Assembly (NCBI RefSeq): GCF_002506515.1
Contig: NZ_DAXS01000068.1
Span: 1,661 to 65,660 of the forward strand
DNA from: Caldivirga sp. UBA161
Lineage (GTDB): Archaea > Thermoproteota > Thermoprotei > Thermoproteales > Thermocladiaceae
Length of the DNA: 64,000 bases
Direction: 5' to 3'
The notes beneath the pieces are model-generated. The model was not told where the DNA came from and made no database searches. It was given only the letters and a program-made list of their open reading frames with translations. The translations under genes were made by a program, and so were the position numbers. Shown here in pieces: positions 63,025 to 64,000 of this stretch. Each line of letters opens with the position of its first letter. Position 1 is the first letter of the stretch.

Positions 63025-63603
63025 GTGGTTAGTGAGGAATTTATTAACGAAGCATTAAGCAGGATTAAACCTGGTGAAGTATTAGTAACGTACACTAATG
63101 AGCAATCATCGGTGGATATTAATGATATTACTTTGATTAAAGTTAATGCAAATGATGACGAGTACTCAATATTAAGGTTAATAGCCATAGCTAAGGCACA
63201 TAATGACCCAGTATTAGTATCCAAGTGGATTATACCTAATGAATTAGCTAATAGGAAGTATAGTAGGGTCGGCAGCTTAACGCTCCTAAGTAGGATAATT
63301 GACTACATTTTAATAGAATCTGGATATGATGATTACGTTGCCAGATCCTTTAATGAGCAGGAGTTTAGGCGAATACTCACTAATGGGCCTCAGGACTTGA
63401 AGTTAAGGGCACTTGAAGCCCTGGGTTTAGATGTACCATTCAGCTTCAGGATGGCTAATAGGACTGATGATATTGATAATGCTATTAGGGGATTAAGTGG
63501 AGGATTCGTAAGCAAGTACCTTGACTTGAGGAGTTATTTATTTAACAATATGGCTCTAGAGTACTTACTTAATTACTTAGACCTATTGTTTAAGAATGCC
63601 TAA
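63025..63603 (+). CDS. Orphan 192-residue protein, unknown function
   Basis: A mixed alpha/beta protein starting at GTG 63025 with TATA-like GCTTATTAACC about 30 bp upstream. The first 75 residues alternate beta and helix (GEVLVTYTNEQSSVDINDITLIKV), the rest is helical and Leu/Tyr rich (YLLNYLDLLF). No catalytic motif or membrane segment is seen. It stands alone between the CDF exporter and malate dehydrogenase. Not recognised. Confidence 0.65.
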   Translation: MVSEEFINEALSRIKPGEVLVTYTNEQSSVDINDITLIKVNANDDEYSILRLIAIAKAHNDPVLVSKWIIPNELANRKYSRVGSLTLLSRIIDYILIESGYDDYVARSFNEQEFRRILTNGPQDLKLRALEALGLDVPFSFRMANRTDDIDNAIRGLSGGFVSKYLDLRSYLFNNMALEYLLNYLDLLFKNA

Positions 63604-63695
63604 ACTTTAACTATGCCTTAACTTTATATTTAATTAGAAATACCCTAAATATTATGTGATAAAATAATCTTAAGTCAAGAAAAACCCACGGAAAA

Positions 63696-63706
63696 ACTTT
63701 AAAATA
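63696..63706 (+). promoter_or_regulatory. TATA box of the malate dehydrogenase gene
   Basis: ACTTTAAAATA is centred 25-26 bp before ATG 63726. Confidence 0.5.
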
Positions 63707-63725
63707 AGGGTAAGTAAAGCAAACT

Positions 63726-64000
63726 ATGATAACAATAGTGGGATCAGGTAGAGTGGGTGCAACAGCGGCGGCTTTCCTAATGTTCTATGAGTTAGATAAT
63801 GAATTAACCCTAATAGATATAGTAAAGGGCCTGCCTCAAGGTGAGGCCCTTGACCTTAATCACGCTGCAGCAATATTAGGGAAGTCTGTTAGGTATAAGG
63901 GTAGTAATGATTATAAGGACATGGAGGGAAGTGACATTGTAATAGTTACTGCCGGCCTCGCTAGGAAGCCAGGCATGACTAGGGAGGAGTTAGCTGGTAA
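63726..64000 (+). CDS. mdh: Malate dehydrogenase (5' part, cut by window end)
   Basis: Interconverts malate and oxaloacetate with NAD(P). The visible 91 residues carry the Rossmann start ITIVGSGRVGATAAAFLM, the NAD/NADP-selecting acidic residue in LTLIDIVKG, EALDLNHAA, and DIVIVTAGLARKPGMTREEL, the LDH/MDH family loop with the substrate arginine region further on. The frame is open at the window edge. Confidence 0.93.
   Translation, partial: MITIVGSGRVGATAAAFLMFYELDNELTLIDIVKGLPQGEALDLNHAAAILGKSVRYKGSNDYKDMEGSDIVIVTAGLARKPGMTREELAG

Noticed and set aside
1..64000. tRNA, split-tRNA, rRNA genes or CRISPR arrays
   Set aside because: No convincing T-arm/B-box (GGTTCRANTCC) with a cloverleaf, no rRNA blocks and no regularly spaced repeats were found by reading both strands; half-tRNAs in gaps could escape this.

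Overview
The window reads as chromosome of a hyperthermophilic crenarchaeon of the Thermoproteales type; a Caldivirga- or Vulcanisaeta-like genome is my best guess from gene content, and no search was run. Supporting signs are an archaeal information-processing set (RpoL, aIF2-gamma, TFB, S8e, S11, Gar1, LSm, archaeal GluRS, Trm10-type tRNA methyltransferase, NadM, archaeal CoaD), and AT-rich promoters with a TATA box 24-28 bp before the start codon. Most first genes therefore look leaderless. Shine-Dalgarno-like GGAGG appears mainly before internal operon genes. Genes are dense on both strands. I saw no rRNA, tRNA, CRISPR array or insertion sequence.

Layout. 0-10 kb: end of an unknown gene, rpoL, an isoaspartyl methyltransferase/GH1 glycosidase operon, small orphan genes, gltX, a Nudix hydrolase, aIF2-gamma, Dph6, LSm, CoaD, a probable structured RNA and ThyX. 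10-17 kb: membrane-anchored GH15 glucoamylase-like enzyme, two glycosyltransferases, GH31 alpha-glucosidase, a coiled-coil orphan. 17-21 kb: S8e, gar1-tfb, trm10, a stand-alone AAA-associated C-terminal domain and a HTH protein. 21-29 kb: a large repeat-rich surface protein, an FCD-type GntR regulator, GH116, and Nnr metabolite repair. 28.5-31.3 kb: an overlapping operon of a SpoIIM-like protein and two FtsX/MacB-topology membrane proteins with no ATPase beside it. 31-37 kb: S11, thiL, nadM, deoC, an orphan type II secretion F protein, UDG. 38-46 kb: a coiled-coil gene pair, M24 peptidase, inositol-phosphate synthase, methyltransferase, membrane glycosyltransferase, ABC-2 exporter. 46-58 kb: GH31 alpha-xylosidase, GH20, sugar epimerase, MFS transporter, M19 dipeptidase, SAH hydrolase, GlcNAc/hexokinase, LD-carboxypeptidase. 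58-64 kb: MoaA, a CdvA-like coiled-coil protein, a two-subunit M16 protease, a CDF metal exporter, an orphan and the start of malate dehydrogenase.

Themes. Six glycoside hydrolases (GH1, GH15, two GH31, GH116, GH20) indicate scavenging of alpha-glucans and beta-/xylo-oligosaccharides. A GntR regulator beside GH116 has a TNGT-NN-ACNA dyad in its own promoter, and an 8/10 matching dyad lies in the alpha-xylosidase promoter 25 kb away, suggesting a small sugar regulon. The 49-58 kb set (GH20, MFS, M19 dipeptidase, LD-carboxypeptidase, GlcNAc-kinase family) could together process amino-sugar peptides such as bacterial muropeptides, which would be unusual for an archaeon. Several start codons were moved inward because a TATA box at the leaderless distance points to the later start.
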